64,000 bases of DNA from Clostridium_AT stratigraminis (GTDB lineage: Bacteria > Bacillota > Clostridia > Clostridiales > Clostridiaceae): positions 1 to 64,000 of the forward strand of contig NZ_JBJHZZ010000004.1 in NCBI RefSeq assembly GCF_045310675.1. The letters are read 5' to 3'. A program made the translations under genes and the position numbers. Below the pieces are notes generated by a model. The model had not been told where the DNA came from and searched no databases. It saw nothing but the letters and a program-made list of their open reading frames with translations. Each line of letters begins with the position of its first letter. Position 1 is the stretch's first letter. Below are positions 25,211 through 35,009 of this stretch, piece by piece.

Positions 25211-26474
25211 TTGTATCACCTTCTATTTTATTTATGACTGCATCCATAGTTATCCCCTGACCAACAAAGGCAGAATTTTGGATACCTTTCGTAAATGTTT
25301 TATTCATAATATCCATAAGATCATTTATAGTTACAGCATCTATTTTATTAATAATATCTACTGGCTTATTAATCTTATTTAAAAATAATACGGATTTGCC
25401 ATTACTAAACATCCTACTGCTAGTACTTTCTAGACCCAAAATATAATTTCCCTTTAACTGCTCTTTTAATTTTAAAAGCTTTTCTTCACCAATATCCTGT
25501 TTAGTAAAATTATAAAGCTCATCATTGATCAAATCTATAACTTCCAGCGCATATTTCGAATTTAACCCGGTGTATATGCTAAGAACACCAGTATTCATAA
25601 AAGATGAAAGATAGGAATAAATGGTATAGCATAGGCCTCTTTCTTCTCTGATCTTTTGAAATAAAATTGAAGAGGCACCGCCGCCTAACATATTGTTAAG
25701 TAAAAGCAGACCATAAATGTCTTCATTTCCAGTTTCTAAACCATGTAGACCAAGGCTTATATGAAGCTGCTCAATATCTTTGAACTTATATAGATGATTT
25801 CTATATATAGCTGGCTTTGAATAGTCAGTTATAAGGTGTGATTTATTATTCCAATTACCAAAAAACTTATCTACTAAGGATTCAGCATAATTTAAATTCA
25901 CATTACCTGAAATTGAGATTACAGCTTTTTCAGGTATATAGTACTTCGAAATGTAATCTAAAATTTGTTCTCTAGAAAATGAGCCTACAGTTTCGGAGGT
26001 ACCAAGTATTGGAAGCGAAATAGAGTCTTTTTCCCATATAGCCTCACTGTGTAAATCAGACAGCACATCTTCAGGCTGATCCTCACTCATATTTATTTCT
26101 TCAATAACAACGCCTTTTTCTTTTTCTATATCCTCAGGTGAAAATTTGCTGTTAAAAAGCATATCTGACAAAATATCCATAGAAAGTTCTAAATGAGAAT
26201 CAAGTGCTTTAATATAAAAGCAGGTTGCCTCTTTTCCTGTAAAAGCATTTATCTGCCCGCCAACATCTTCTATTTCCTCTGCTATTTGCTTAGCAGTTCT
26301 GTTATTTGTGCCCTTAAAAAACATATGTTCTATAAAGTGTGAAATACCATTATTTATTAAATCTTCGTTTCTTGAGCCGTTTTCTATCCAAACACCAACA
26401 CTTATTGAATTAACATATTTTATATCTTCAACTACAACTCTTAATCCGTTATCTAATGTAAAAATATTATACAT
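25176..26474 (-). CDS. M16-family zinc protease (YmxG/MlpA-like)
   Basis: A pitrilysin-type peptidase with the inverted zinc motif His46-Phe-Ile-Glu49-His50 (HFIEHMFFKGT) and the downstream glutamate in KGVVIEEINM. An N-terminal catalytic half and a C-terminal inactive half with R-x10-Y-like residues (RGLCYTIYSYLSS) are recognisable over 432 residues. Bacillus relatives are encoded near pnp and are non-essential; the substrate is unknown. ATG follows GGAGGAT. It lies just downstream of pnp, the conserved rpsO-pnp-ymxG order, and overlaps dut. Confidence 0.93.
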   Translation of the reverse strand: MYNIFTLDNGLRVVVEDIKYVNSISVGVWIENGSRNEDLINNGISHFIEHMFFKGTNNRTAKQIAEEIEDVGGQINAFTGKEATCFYIKALDSHLELSMDILSDMLFNSKFSPEDIEKEKGVVIEEINMSEDQPEDVLSDLHSEAIWEKDSISLPILGTSETVGSFSREQILDYISKYYIPEKAVISISGNVNLNYAESLVDKFFGNWNNKSHLITDYSKPAIYRNHLYKFKDIEQLHISLGLHGLETGNEDIYGLLLLNNMLGGGASSILFQKIREERGLCYTIYSYLSSFMNTGVLSIYTGLNSKYALEVIDLINDELYNFTKQDIGEEKLLKLKEQLKGNYILGLESTSSRMFSNGKSVLFLNKINKPVDIINKIDAVTINDLMDIMNKTFTKGIQNSAFVGQGITMDAVINKIEGDTIAFKNKKSERI

Positions 26475-26556
26475 CTTATCCTCCTGTTATTCCTCATGCT
26501 GGTATTTTTTATAGTCAAAATAAATAGTAATTTATTCAATTACTTGCAAAAAATAA

Positions 26557-26573
26557 AAAGGCAGTGATGCCCT
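26557..26573 (-). terminator. Probable terminator after pnp
   Basis: Short GGCA/TGCC stem with one bulge and a T-rich tail on the minus strand, starting right at the pnp stop codon. Confidence 0.5.
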
Positions 26574-26574
26574 T

Positions 26575-28689
26575 CTATTTTTCAACTTCAACTTCTTCGC
26601 TTTCTGAGTCTTTTATAGCATCTTTTCTTGAAAGATTTATTCGTCCTTGGTTATCTATTTCTGTAACCTTAACTAATATTTCATCTCCAACTGAAACAAT
26701 GTCTTCAACTTTATTTACTCTAGCAAAGTCAAGCTTTGATATATGAACAAGACCTTCCTTACCAGGAAGTATTTCTACAAAACAGCCAAAGTTAGCAATT
26801 TTAGTTACTTTTCCAAGATAAATTTCTCCTGGCTTAACATCTCTTGTTAAATCATCAATGATTTTTAATGCTCTTTGAGCACTAGGACCATCATTTGACA
26901 TAACAAATATCTTTCCATCATCATTTATATCTATCTTTACACCAGTTTCAGCTATTATCTTATTAATAGTCTTTCCACCAGTTCCAATAACATCCCTAAT
27001 TTTCTCAGGGTCTATGGTCATAGTGTAAGCTCTAGGTGCATAAGGAGATAATTCTTTTCTAGCTTCAGGAATACAAGCATTTATTTTCTCTAATATAAAT
27101 AGTCTAGCTTTTCTAGCATCATCTATAGCTTTTTTAATAACATTTTTAGAAAGACCATGAAGTTTTGTATCTACTTGTATTGCTGTAATTCCATTTACAG
27201 TTCCGGCAACCTTAAAGTCCATGTCTCCAAAGAAGTCTTCAATGCCTTGAATATCTGTAAGTATTTCTTCTTGTGATAAATCTTCGCTTGTTACGAGTCC
27301 CATAGCTATTCCAGCGGCAGGTCTTTTAATTGGGACACCTGCATCAAGTAATGCTAAAGTACTTGCGCAGATACTTGCTTGTGAGGTAGAACCATTTGAA
27401 CTTAGCACTTCAGAAACTAATCGGATTGTATATGGGAATTCTTCTTCTGAAGGTATTAATGGCTCTAAAGCTTTTTCTGCTAAAGCACCATGCCCTATTT
27501 CTCTTCTTCCAGGTCCTCTTAAAGGTTTTACTTCACCAACACTATAGGAAGGGAAATTATAATGATGAATATATCTCTTAAATTCTTCATCACCAAGACC
27601 ATCTAATATTTGAACTTCTCCAAGAGCGCCAATGGTTGCAACAGTCATTACTTGAGTTAAGCCTCTTGTAAAAAGACCTGTGCCATGAGTTCTTGGTAAT
27701 AATGAAACCTCGCATCCTAAAGGTCTAACCTGATCAAACATTCTTCCATCAGGTCTTCTCTTATCATTAAGTACCATATTTCTTACTATTTGCTTTTGTA
27801 ATTTGTAAGTTATTTCCGCTATATCAGCAGCATTATCAGGATACTTCTCAGAAAATGCTTCAGAAATCTTAGCTTTAGCTTCGTCTATAGCTAAGTTTCT
27901 CTTATCCTTATCAGTTATGTACATAGCTTCCTTTATTATTTCAAAGGAAAATTCTTTTACTTCTGTTTCTATATTTTCTGGTATTTTATAAAATTCTGGT
28001 ACTTTCTTTTCTTTACCAAATTTCATTACGGCTTCTTCTTGGAAACTTATAACTTTTTGACATTCATCAAATCCAAATAAAATGGCATTATACATAACTT
28101 CCTCTGGTATTTCATCACCACCAGCTTCTATCATGATAACTTGATCTTTTGTACTGCAAACAGTTAAATTCATACTGCTTTTTTCTCTTTGAATAGCAGT
28201 AGGATTTGTAATGAAGTTCCCATCAATTAGACCTATTGAAACAGCGGCTACTGGATCAGAAAATGGAATACTAGACATGCATAAAGCTGTTGAAGCAGCA
28301 TTTACTGCTAATATATCAGGGGTATTGTCTGACTCTACTGATAGAACAGTACATATAACCTGAACATCATTTCTATAGCCTTTTGGGAAAAGAGGTCTAA
28401 GAGATCTGTCTATTGCTCGACCGTGCAGTATTGCATTTTCAGAAGGTCTGCCCTCCCTTTTTATAAATCCTCCAGGAATTTTACCTACGGAATATAGTCT
28501 TTCTTCATATTCAACACTTAAAGGAAAAAAGTCTATACCATCTCTAGGTTTAGCAGAGGCATTTACATTTACAAGTATAACTGTATCGCCATAGCTAACA
28601 AGTAATGCGCAGTCGGATAACGCTCCAACCTTGCCATGATCTATTTTTAAAGTTCTTCCAGCAATTTTAGTTTCTAAAACATTACTCAT
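26575..28689 (-). CDS. pnp: Polyribonucleotide nucleotidyltransferase (PNPase)
   Basis: Phosphate-dependent 3'-to-5' exoribonuclease of mRNA decay; the trimer can also add tails. Two RNase PH domains (about residues 1-140 and 310-540) flank an alpha-helical region, followed by a KH domain (IGTGGKTINKIIAETG) and an S1 domain (GKVTKIANFGCFVEI) and an acidic tail. Conserved catalytic-core segments such as FFGDMDFKVAGT are present. ATG 28689 follows GAAAGGAGGT; the ATG at 28707 is upstream of it. The 704 residues are normal. It is next to rpsO, with a terminator between the two. Confidence 0.97.
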   Translation of the reverse strand: MSNVLETKIAGRTLKIDHGKVGALSDCALLVSYGDTVILVNVNASAKPRDGIDFFPLSVEYEERLYSVGKIPGGFIKREGRPSENAILHGRAIDRSLRPLFPKGYRNDVQVICTVLSVESDNTPDILAVNAASTALCMSSIPFSDPVAAVSIGLIDGNFITNPTAIQREKSSMNLTVCSTKDQVIMIEAGGDEIPEEVMYNAILFGFDECQKVISFQEEAVMKFGKEKKVPEFYKIPENIETEVKEFSFEIIKEAMYITDKDKRNLAIDEAKAKISEAFSEKYPDNAADIAEITYKLQKQIVRNMVLNDKRRPDGRMFDQVRPLGCEVSLLPRTHGTGLFTRGLTQVMTVATIGALGEVQILDGLGDEEFKRYIHHYNFPSYSVGEVKPLRGPGRREIGHGALAEKALEPLIPSEEEFPYTIRLVSEVLSSNGSTSQASICASTLALLDAGVPIKRPAAGIAMGLVTSEDLSQEEILTDIQGIEDFFGDMDFKVAGTVNGITAIQVDTKLHGLSKNVIKKAIDDARKARLFILEKINACIPEARKELSPYAPRAYTMTIDPEKIRDVIGTGGKTINKIIAETGVKIDINDDGKIFVMSNDGPSAQRALKIIDDLTRDVKPGEIYLGKVTKIANFGCFVEILPGKEGLVHISKLDFARVNKVEDIVSVGDEILVKVTEIDNQGRINLSRKDAIKDSESEEVEVEK

Positions 28690-28777
28690 ATATTTACCTC
28701 CTTTCAAAGTTCACTAATATTAGTATTTACCTAAATTTATATATTATAAAATATTAGTCTAATAAATTTAAAATAAT

Positions 28778-28798
28778 AGAGCGGAGTTGACCCGCTCT
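28778..28798 (-). terminator. Intrinsic terminator after rpsO
   Basis: Seven-bp GC-rich stem (28778-28784 with 28792-28798) followed on the minus strand by a T-rich run, directly after the rpsO stop. Confidence 0.8.
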
Positions 28799-28801
28799 TC
28801 A

Positions 28802-29065
28802 TTATCTTCTTAATCCAAGTTTTTCAACAATATCACGATATCTTTGAATATCTTCTTTCATTAAATAATTTAAAAGACCTCTTCTTTTACCTACCATCAT
28901 AAGAAGACCTCTTCTTGAGTGGTGATCCTTCTTGTGCTCTTTTAAATGTTCAGTTAAGTGGCTGATTCTGTCTGAAAGAAGAGCTATCTGCACTTCTGGA
29001 GAACCTGTATCCCCTTCGTGTCTTTTGAATTTTTCGATAATTTCTAGTTTTGTTGCCTTTTCCAT
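28802..29065 (-). CDS. rpsO: 30S ribosomal protein S15
   Basis: Binds 16S rRNA early in small-subunit assembly and contacts 23S rRNA in the 70S ribosome. The four-helix sequence with DTGSPEVQIALLSDRI, HKKDHHSRRGLLMMVGKRR and the ending DIVEKLGLRR is unmistakable. ATG 29065 follows GGAGGTG and gives 87 residues; the ATG at 29080 is upstream of that site. It is flanked by a structured leader and its own terminator, so it can be expressed alone. Confidence 0.98.
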   Translation of the reverse strand: MEKATKLEIIEKFKRHEGDTGSPEVQIALLSDRISHLTEHLKEHKKDHHSRRGLLMMVGKRRGLLNYLMKEDIQRYRDIVEKLGLRR

Positions 29066-29088
29066 TATATACACCTCCAAAAATTAGG

Positions 29089-29137
29089 CCCTTTAATCCA
29101 GGCATTACGTTGGCAATTCGCAATTCATAGATTAAGG
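29089..29137 (-). promoter_or_regulatory. Structured leader of rpsO (possible S15 autoregulatory site)
   Basis: On the minus strand CCTTAATC (29137-29130) can pair with GGATTAAAGG (29099-29090) with a single bulged A, closing a loop that holds a repeated GAATTGC. S15 represses its own mRNA through leader structures in several bacteria, but the structures differ between groups; the assignment here is inference. Confidence 0.4.
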
Positions 29138-29185
29138 TTCACGAATGTTATTATAACAAATAAAAAATATATTGTAAATTATTTT

Positions 29186-30130
29186 TTAGCATTTATCTGT
29201 AAAATTTTCTATTTTTACGTTTTCTACAAAAGATCTATCCTTTGTAAGCTGCTCAATAAGTTCCTCTAAGGAATTAAATTTAATTTCATCTCTCATTCTT
29301 TTAATAAAATATATTTTTATGTCTTCACCATAGATGTTCTTATCAAAATCTAAAATATAAGTTTCAATAAATATAGTTTTAGTTTTCAGCTGAACCGTAG
29401 GATTTACCCCTACACTTGTCATGCCCTTATAAAAACAGTTTTTATATTCTACTAAAGTAGCGTAAACTCCATTTTTGGGCAGTATAAAACTTTCGTCATA
29501 ATTAAGGTTTGCAGTTGGGAAACCAAGTTTTCTGCCAAGCTGTTTCCCTCTAGCAACAGTACCCTTTAACATAAACGGCTTTATAAGCATATTATTTGCT
29601 TCAGTTATTTTACCATCATGAATCAAGGTTCTTATTCGCGAACTGCTAACAACTTCATTTTCATAAGTTACTGAATCAATTACATAAAGCTCAAAACCCA
29701 ATTTTTTGCTGTACTTTTTTAATAATTTAATATCACCAGTATTCTTAAACCCAAATCTATAATTAAATCCAACAATAAGTCCTTGAACATTATAATGCTT
29801 AATCATATTAATAATAAAGTCTTCAGGTGAAATTTTCATATAATCGTTATTAAAGTTTACTAGATTTACAATGTCAACCTGTAAACTTTCTAATAACTTT
29901 AGTTTTATATCATTATCCATTATTAACTTAGGTGCTTTTGATTTGCTAATAATGTTTAAGGGATGGTTTTTAAAGGTACACACCATACTTTTTACATTAT
30001 TTTTTTTAGATAATTCAATAGTCTTATTGATTAGTCCCATGTGCCCCATGTGTAAACCATCGAAGCTTCCAAGAGCTATATAGGTTTTATAATTTAGCTT
30101 TATATTAAAATTATCTTCTATTATTATCAT
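29186..30130 (-). CDS. ribF: Bifunctional riboflavin kinase / FMN adenylyltransferase RibF
   Basis: Makes FMN and then FAD from riboflavin. The N-terminal nucleotidyltransferase domain has GSFDGLHMGHMGLI (HxGH-like) and SSSRIR; the C-terminal flavokinase domain has GTVARGKQLGRKLGFPTANL (about residue 185). The length of 314 residues is standard. It begins 11 bases after truB, and lies at the end of the nusA-infB-rbfA-truB supercluster as in Bacillus and other clostridia. Confidence 0.97.
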   Translation of the reverse strand: MIIIEDNFNIKLNYKTYIALGSFDGLHMGHMGLINKTIELSKKNNVKSMVCTFKNHPLNIISKSKAPKLIMDNDIKLKLLESLQVDIVNLVNFNNDYMKISPEDFIINMIKHYNVQGLIVGFNYRFGFKNTGDIKLLKKYSKKLGFELYVIDSVTYENEVVSSSRIRTLIHDGKITEANNMLIKPFMLKGTVARGKQLGRKLGFPTANLNYDESFILPKNGVYATLVEYKNCFYKGMTSVGVNPTVQLKTKTIFIETYILDFDKNIYGEDIKIYFIKRMRDEIKFNSLEELIEQLTKDRSFVENVKIENFTDKC

Positions 30131-30141
30131 AAGTTAGGCTC

Positions 30142-31011
30142 CTAAACTAATAATTTTACAACTTTAAATCCAAATTCATCCCTTTTCCCTAGGCCTATAA
30201 ACTTAGAATTATCTATATAAACTCTAAATAATTTATTAAAGTCAATTTTATCGATTATATAAGGATTATTGATTTTAACTCCATTAAGCAGCAAATTTTC
30301 ATGTTTACAGGAGAATATAAGTTTATCATAGGATTCCAATGCTACATCTATAGGAGTAAGCAAGCTTTCTAAATTTTCAGAGGTTAATTCCTCTAAAGCA
30401 TGGGAATTAACTTTTTTAAACTGTCCAGTTTGAATTCTCTCTAGATTCCACATGGTACCGCCTACCCCAAGCTTATCACCTATATCATTACATAAACTAC
30501 GTATATAGGTTCCTTTAGAGCAGGTAACCTTAAACCTAATCAAGGGTAAATTTATATCTAAAATATTAAGATCATAAATACTTATAGGCCTTTTTTCACG
30601 TTCTACAACCATACCTTTTCTAGCAAGCTCATACAGCCTTTTACCATTAATTTTTATAGCCGAATACATTGGAGGCTCTTGCATAGTGTTACCTATAAAA
30701 GTATTTATTACATCTATTATTTCATCATTTGATAAATTAACTTCATTTTTTTTAAGTATAGTTCCTTCTCTATCATAGGTGTCAGTTTTAATTCCAAGCA
30801 TTAGGTCTGCTACATACATCTTATTCTCAGACATAATATAATCAACTATTTTAGTTGCACGTCCAATACAAATTGGCAGCACGCCAGCTGCAAGAGGGTC
30901 TAAAGTCCCAGTATGACCAACTTTTTTCGTTTTAGCTAATTTCATAACTTTTTTAACAACATCAAAAGAAGTTACACCTAAGGGTTTATATACATTTATT
31001 ATTCCATCCAT
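30142..31011 (-). CDS. truB: tRNA pseudouridine-55 synthase TruB
   Basis: Converts U55 of the tRNA T-loop to pseudouridine. The catalytic aspartate is Asp38 in GHTGTLDPLAAGVLPICIG, and the KYGYxxDxxD-like region reads MLGIKTDTYDREG. The C-terminal half is a small PUA-like extension. Its ATG overlaps the nrnA stop codon by one base (TAATG), a sign of translational coupling. Confidence 0.97.
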   Translation of the reverse strand: MDGIINVYKPLGVTSFDVVKKVMKLAKTKKVGHTGTLDPLAAGVLPICIGRATKIVDYIMSENKMYVADLMLGIKTDTYDREGTILKKNEVNLSNDEIIDVINTFIGNTMQEPPMYSAIKINGKRLYELARKGMVVEREKRPISIYDLNILDINLPLIRFKVTCSKGTYIRSLCNDIGDKLGVGGTMWNLERIQTGQFKKVNSHALEELTSENLESLLTPIDVALESYDKLIFSCKHENLLLNGVKINNPYIIDKIDFNKLFRVYIDNSKFIGLGKRDEFGFKVVKLLV

Positions 31012-31970
31012 TATACCAACTCATTTTCAACAGCATTTAATATAATTTTTTCAACCTCAGTTATATTTTTATCTATGGATAAGCCCGAAGCACGAGTATG
31101 TCCACCACCACCGAAGGCTTCAGCTATTTTTCTAACATCAACAATTGACTTTGATCTTAAACTAATTTTTACTCCTTCAGACATTTCCTTTAATAATATA
31201 GCTACTTCAACTGTATCTATTTCCATACCTATTGAAATAATATCTGAAGTATCAGAAGCTTTATTTGAAAAATCATTTAGTAAATCACTCGTAAGTTTCA
31301 TAACACAAATTTTATCTTTATGTGTAAGGTACATGGAATTAATTACGCTGCCATATAGCTTAACTCTTTCATATTTCTTGTTTTCAAAAATTAATCTATG
31401 AACTTCACTAAAGTTAATACCGGTTTTAATTAATTCTCCAATGATATTGTGGGTTTCAGTAGTTGTATTAGAATATTTAAAACCACCAGTATCAGTTACT
31501 ATGGAAGTATAAAGACATAAGCTTATATTTTCATCTATTTTTACCTTAAGTTCTTTAAGTATATTATAAACTATTTCACCTACTGCAGAGGCACGTGTGT
31601 TAACAAAATTTATGTCACCGTATAGTTCATTTGTTATATGATGATCCACGTTTATTAGATAGTAGTTTTTAGGGAATTCACTTAAGTTAACAGAAATCCT
31701 GTCATAGCTTCCACAATCTAAAATTATTATACAATCAGTACCATCTTTAATAGTGCTGGAGGCATTAATAATACTTTTAATACAAGGTAAATAGCCATAT
31801 ACTTCTGGTACTTTATCATCGCATAGGATATAAACCTCTTTATTAAGTTTCATTAAGCCTTGCATTAGTCCAAGAGAGCTCCCGATGGAATCACCATCGG
31901 GAGAGGCATGAAAGGATATACCTATTTTTTTGCTTTCAAGTATGGATTTAATAACCTTATTTATTATCAT
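31011..31970 (-). CDS. nrnA: Nano-RNase / pAp phosphatase NrnA (DHH family)
   Basis: Degrades very short RNAs and dephosphorylates 3'-phosphoadenosine 5'-phosphate, completing mRNA turnover begun by RNase Y and PNPase encoded nearby. DHH motifs are present: SPDGDSIGSSLG, ILDCGS, NVDHH and TDTGGFKYSNT, and the DHHA1 domain ends with AFGGGGHTRASG. The 319-residue length is typical. It overlaps rbfA by 14 bases and truB by one. Confidence 0.95.
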   Translation of the reverse strand: MIINKVIKSILESKKIGISFHASPDGDSIGSSLGLMQGLMKLNKEVYILCDDKVPEVYGYLPCIKSIINASSTIKDGTDCIIILDCGSYDRISVNLSEFPKNYYLINVDHHITNELYGDINFVNTRASAVGEIVYNILKELKVKIDENISLCLYTSIVTDTGGFKYSNTTTETHNIIGELIKTGINFSEVHRLIFENKKYERVKLYGSVINSMYLTHKDKICVMKLTSDLLNDFSNKASDTSDIISIGMEIDTVEVAILLKEMSEGVKISLRSKSIVDVRKIAEAFGGGGHTRASGLSIDKNITEVEKIILNAVENELV

Positions 31971-32322
31971 GAGAAGATTTCTCCTTTATACTTTCAAGCA
32001 GGGCATCTATATGCATGCCATGTTCTATTGTATTGTCAAGTTCTATAATAACTTCAGGTGTATGCCTTAGATTAACTCTTTGCCCAATTTCTTTTCTCAT
32101 GAAACCAGTTGAGCTTTTTAAGGCAGTAAGTGTATCTTTTTTCTCATCTTCCTTGCCGAAAATACTTACAAATACTTTAGCATATCTTAAATCTTTTGTT
32201 ACATCAACTTTTGTTACACTAACCATAGCAGTTAATCTAGGATCCTTAATGTCATCTCGAATAATATTACTAAGTTCTCTTTTAATTTCTTCATTAATTC
32301 TACCACTTCTATATTTAGCCAT
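31957..32322 (-). CDS. rbfA: Ribosome-binding factor A
   Basis: A small KH-like protein that helps late maturation of the 30S subunit at the 16S rRNA 5' end. MAKYRSGRINEEIKRELSNII at the start and DPRL-type motif DIKDPRLTAMVSVTKV are diagnostic, with LRHTPEVIIELDNTI near the end. The 121-residue length is standard. ATG follows AGGAGATGG. It lies between infB and nrnA within the conserved operon. Confidence 0.97.
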   Translation of the reverse strand: MAKYRSGRINEEIKRELSNIIRDDIKDPRLTAMVSVTKVDVTKDLRYAKVFVSIFGKEDEKKDTLTALKSSTGFMRKEIGQRVNLRHTPEVIIELDNTIEHGMHIDALLESIKEKSSHDNK

Positions 32323-32341
32323 AAAACCATCTCCTACTTAA

Positions 32342-34411
32342 TTATAATTGCTTTGGTTTTATTTCTTCCATTGTGTAGCACTCAATTATGTCTCCATCTT
32401 TTAGATCATTATACTTTTCAACACTTAAACCACACTCATAACCTTGGTTAACCTCTTTTGCATCGTCTTTAAATCGCTTTAAAGATGCCAAAGCAGATTC
32501 GAAAATTACAATTCCATCTCTAATTACACGTACACTGCTGTTTCTTACAATTTTACCATCTAGTACATAGCAGCCAGCAATAGTGCCTATATTTGAAATT
32601 TTATATGTCATTCTAACTTCTGCCTTACCCAAAATTAATTCTTTATATTCAGGGTCTAACATTCCTATCATTGCTTTTTTAATATCTTCAATAGCATCGT
32701 AGATAACTCTATAAGTTTTAATTTCAACCTTTTCTTTTTCAGCAAGATTAGCAGCATTTGTATCTGGTCTTACATTAAATCCAATAACTATGGCATTAGA
32801 AGCAGTAGCTAAGATAATATCAGATTCAGTAATTGCACCTACATCACCATGAATTAATCTTACCTTTACATTGTCTGTTGATAATTTTTCAAAGGATTGC
32901 TTGATAGCTTCTACAGAACCTTGAACATCTGCTTTTACTATTATATCAAGCTCTTTAACCTTTCCTTCTTGAATCTGGCTGTAAAGGTCTTCCAAGGAAA
33001 CCTTATTTGAAGATTGCAAATGCTCAGCCCTTTGCTTTTGAAGTCTTTTTTCTGCCATAGCCCTTGCTGTTTTCTCATCCTTAGTTACATTAAACTTATC
33101 ACCTGCAGCTGGAACTTCTGATAAACCTAGAATTTCAGCTGGTATAGATGGACCTGCAGATTTTATCTTTTTTCCTTTATCGTCAAACATAGCCCTAATC
33201 CTGCCGTAAGTATTACCTACAAGTATTGAATCTCCTACATGTAAAGTTCCGTTTTGAACCAGAAGTGTTGCTACGGCACCTCTACCTTTATCCAGCTTAG
33301 CTTCTACTACTGTTCCTTTTGCATTTCTATTTGGGTTACCAACAAGTTCAAGGATCTCAGCTTGTAAAAGTATCATTTCAAGTAAACTATCTATACCTTC
33401 TTTAGTATGAGCTGATACTGGTACACATATTGTATCACCGCCCCAGTCTTCAGCAACTAAGCCGTATTCAGTAAGTTCTTGCTTAACTCTATCTATATTT
33501 GCACCTGGTCTATCCATTTTGTTAATAGCTACAATCATTGGTACATTAGCTGCTTTGCAGTGGTTTATAGCTTCTTTTGTCTGAGGCATAACTCCGTCAT
33601 CAGCAGCAACAACTAATACAACAATGTCCGTAATCTGAGCGCCACGAGCTCTCATTGCTGTAAAGGCTTCATGTCCAGGAGTATCTAGAAAAGTAATCTT
33701 TTCTTCATTAATAGTTACAGTGTAGGCACCTATGTGCTGAGTAATACCACCAGCTTCTGTTTCTGTTACTCTTGCCTTTCTTATAGCATCTAGTAAGGAA
33801 GTTTTACCATGGTCTACGTGACCCATAACTGTAACTATTGGCGGTCTTTTTACAGCATCTAAATCTTCTTCTATGTCTTCCTCTGCTTCAACTTTAACTA
33901 ACTCTACTTCTTTTTTTATTATTGAAATATTAAACTTTTCGGCAACTTTTTCAGCTGTATTGAAATCTATCTCTTGATTAATAGCTGCCATTACACCACA
34001 AAATATAAGCTGCTTAATTACCTCAGTTGTAGGTTTATTAAATTTTTCAGCTAATTCTTTAACTGTAATAGTTTCGCCTATTTCAATTATTTCATCTGCT
34101 TCTTCTGCGCCTATTTCTTTTTCATCTTGGTCTTTAGACTTCTTTTTATTTTTCTTAACCTTAATCTTCTCTTCTGCAAGGTCTTCATATTTTTCAATTA
34201 TATCTTCTTCAGTGTCTAAAGCGCCATCCTTAACTGATGATGCCTTCTTATTCTCTGCAAACAATTCCTTAATTAATTCAGCATCTTCATCTTCAATTAC
34301 ACTCATGTGATTTTTTACTGTTATATTAAATTCTTCAAAAAGTAAGGTTATTAAATCCTTACTGGAAATATCTAATTCTTTTGCCAATTCATAAACTCTT
34401 ATTTTTGACAT
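32342..34411 (-). CDS. infB: Translation initiation factor IF-2
   Basis: GTPase that brings initiator fMet-tRNA to the 30S subunit and promotes subunit joining. The N-terminal IF2_N module repeats (VYELAKELDISSKDLI and ITVKELAEKFNKPTTEVI) are separated by a short Lys/Glu-rich linker. The G domain has GHVDHGKTS (about residue 197), DTPGHEAF and NKMDRP, followed by the two C-terminal beta-barrel domains. With 689 residues it is a short Firmicute version. ATG follows GGGGGTG. It is the main gene of the rimP-nusA-infB-rbfA operon. Confidence 0.98.
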   Translation of the reverse strand: MSKIRVYELAKELDISSKDLITLLFEEFNITVKNHMSVIEDEDAELIKELFAENKKASSVKDGALDTEEDIIEKYEDLAEEKIKVKKNKKKSKDQDEKEIGAEEADEIIEIGETITVKELAEKFNKPTTEVIKQLIFCGVMAAINQEIDFNTAEKVAEKFNISIIKKEVELVKVEAEEDIEEDLDAVKRPPIVTVMGHVDHGKTSLLDAIRKARVTETEAGGITQHIGAYTVTINEEKITFLDTPGHEAFTAMRARGAQITDIVVLVVAADDGVMPQTKEAINHCKAANVPMIVAINKMDRPGANIDRVKQELTEYGLVAEDWGGDTICVPVSAHTKEGIDSLLEMILLQAEILELVGNPNRNAKGTVVEAKLDKGRGAVATLLVQNGTLHVGDSILVGNTYGRIRAMFDDKGKKIKSAGPSIPAEILGLSEVPAAGDKFNVTKDEKTARAMAEKRLQKQRAEHLQSSNKVSLEDLYSQIQEGKVKELDIIVKADVQGSVEAIKQSFEKLSTDNVKVRLIHGDVGAITESDIILATASNAIVIGFNVRPDTNAANLAEKEKVEIKTYRVIYDAIEDIKKAMIGMLDPEYKELILGKAEVRMTYKISNIGTIAGCYVLDGKIVRNSSVRVIRDGIVIFESALASLKRFKDDAKEVNQGYECGLSVEKYNDLKDGDIIECYTMEEIKPKQL

Positions 34412-34427
34412 ATATTCACCCCCAGGT

Positions 34428-34742
34428 TTAAATTGTACTTTGCTCTTTTAACTGAAGTATAAGATTATCACTCATATTTTTATTTGTTACTCCTAGTATA
34501 TTAATTTCATCTCTTCCAACTGCATTACCTAATTCTTTACTATTATATGCCTCCACATAAGGTAGAGAACAATTGGTACAATGCCTTATAAATTTTTCTT
34601 TAGTATTACTCGAACAGTTCTCTGAAATAATTATAAGGAATAATTTATTACTTTTAATTATTTCCTCGCATTTATTATAGCCTTCAACTAAATTGCCAGA
34701 TTTCTTAACGATGCCTAAAAATTGAAGAAATTTATCCCTCAT
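34428..34742 (-). CDS. L7Ae-family ribosomal protein YlxQ
   Basis: A 104-residue L7Ae/L30e-like protein, homologous in position and type to Bacillus YlxQ. The family binds kink-turn RNA; a few members associate with ribosomes, but the role of YlxQ is not firmly known. The sequence shows FLGIVKKSGNLVEGYNKCEE and LFLIIISENCSSNTKEKF, typical of the fold. Its start overlaps the rnpM (ylxR) end by 11 bases, and infB follows 16 bases downstream. Confidence 0.9.
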   Translation of the reverse strand: MRDKFLQFLGIVKKSGNLVEGYNKCEEIIKSNKLFLIIISENCSSNTKEKFIRHCTNCSLPYVEAYNSKELGNAVGRDEINILGVTNKNMSDNLILQLKEQSTI

Positions 34743-35001
34743 AAGCTATTTCTTCCTTTAAATTATTATAAATTTCTTCGCTAATTTTAATTTCTAGATT
34801 TTTCTCTAATCTCTTGGACTTAAAAGCCTTATTTAAACATTCCTCATTCTTACATATATAGGCACCACGACCTGGCTTTTTACCGGTTAAATCTATAGAT
34901 ACCTCATTATCTTTATTTTTAACCACTCGAATAAGTTCTTTTTTAGGCTTCATTTCCATACAACCAGTGCACATTCTTTGAGGTATTTTTTTTACCTTCA
35001 T
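34732..35001 (-). CDS. rnpM: RNase P modulator RnpM (YlxR, DUF448)
   Basis: An 89-residue YlxR protein; the Bacillus and clostridial group has been reported to bind RNase P RNA and modulate its activity. The hallmark RMCTGCMEMKPKKELIRVV and GRGAYICKNEECLNKA segments are present, with two cysteine pairs. It is very basic, as expected for RNA binding. It sits between nusA (eight bases) and ylxQ (overlap), the conserved arrangement. Confidence 0.92.
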   Translation of the reverse strand: MKVKKIPQRMCTGCMEMKPKKELIRVVKNKDNEVSIDLTGKKPGRGAYICKNEECLNKAFKSKRLEKNLEIKISEEIYNNLKEEIAYEG

Positions 35002-35009
35002 AAAATCAC

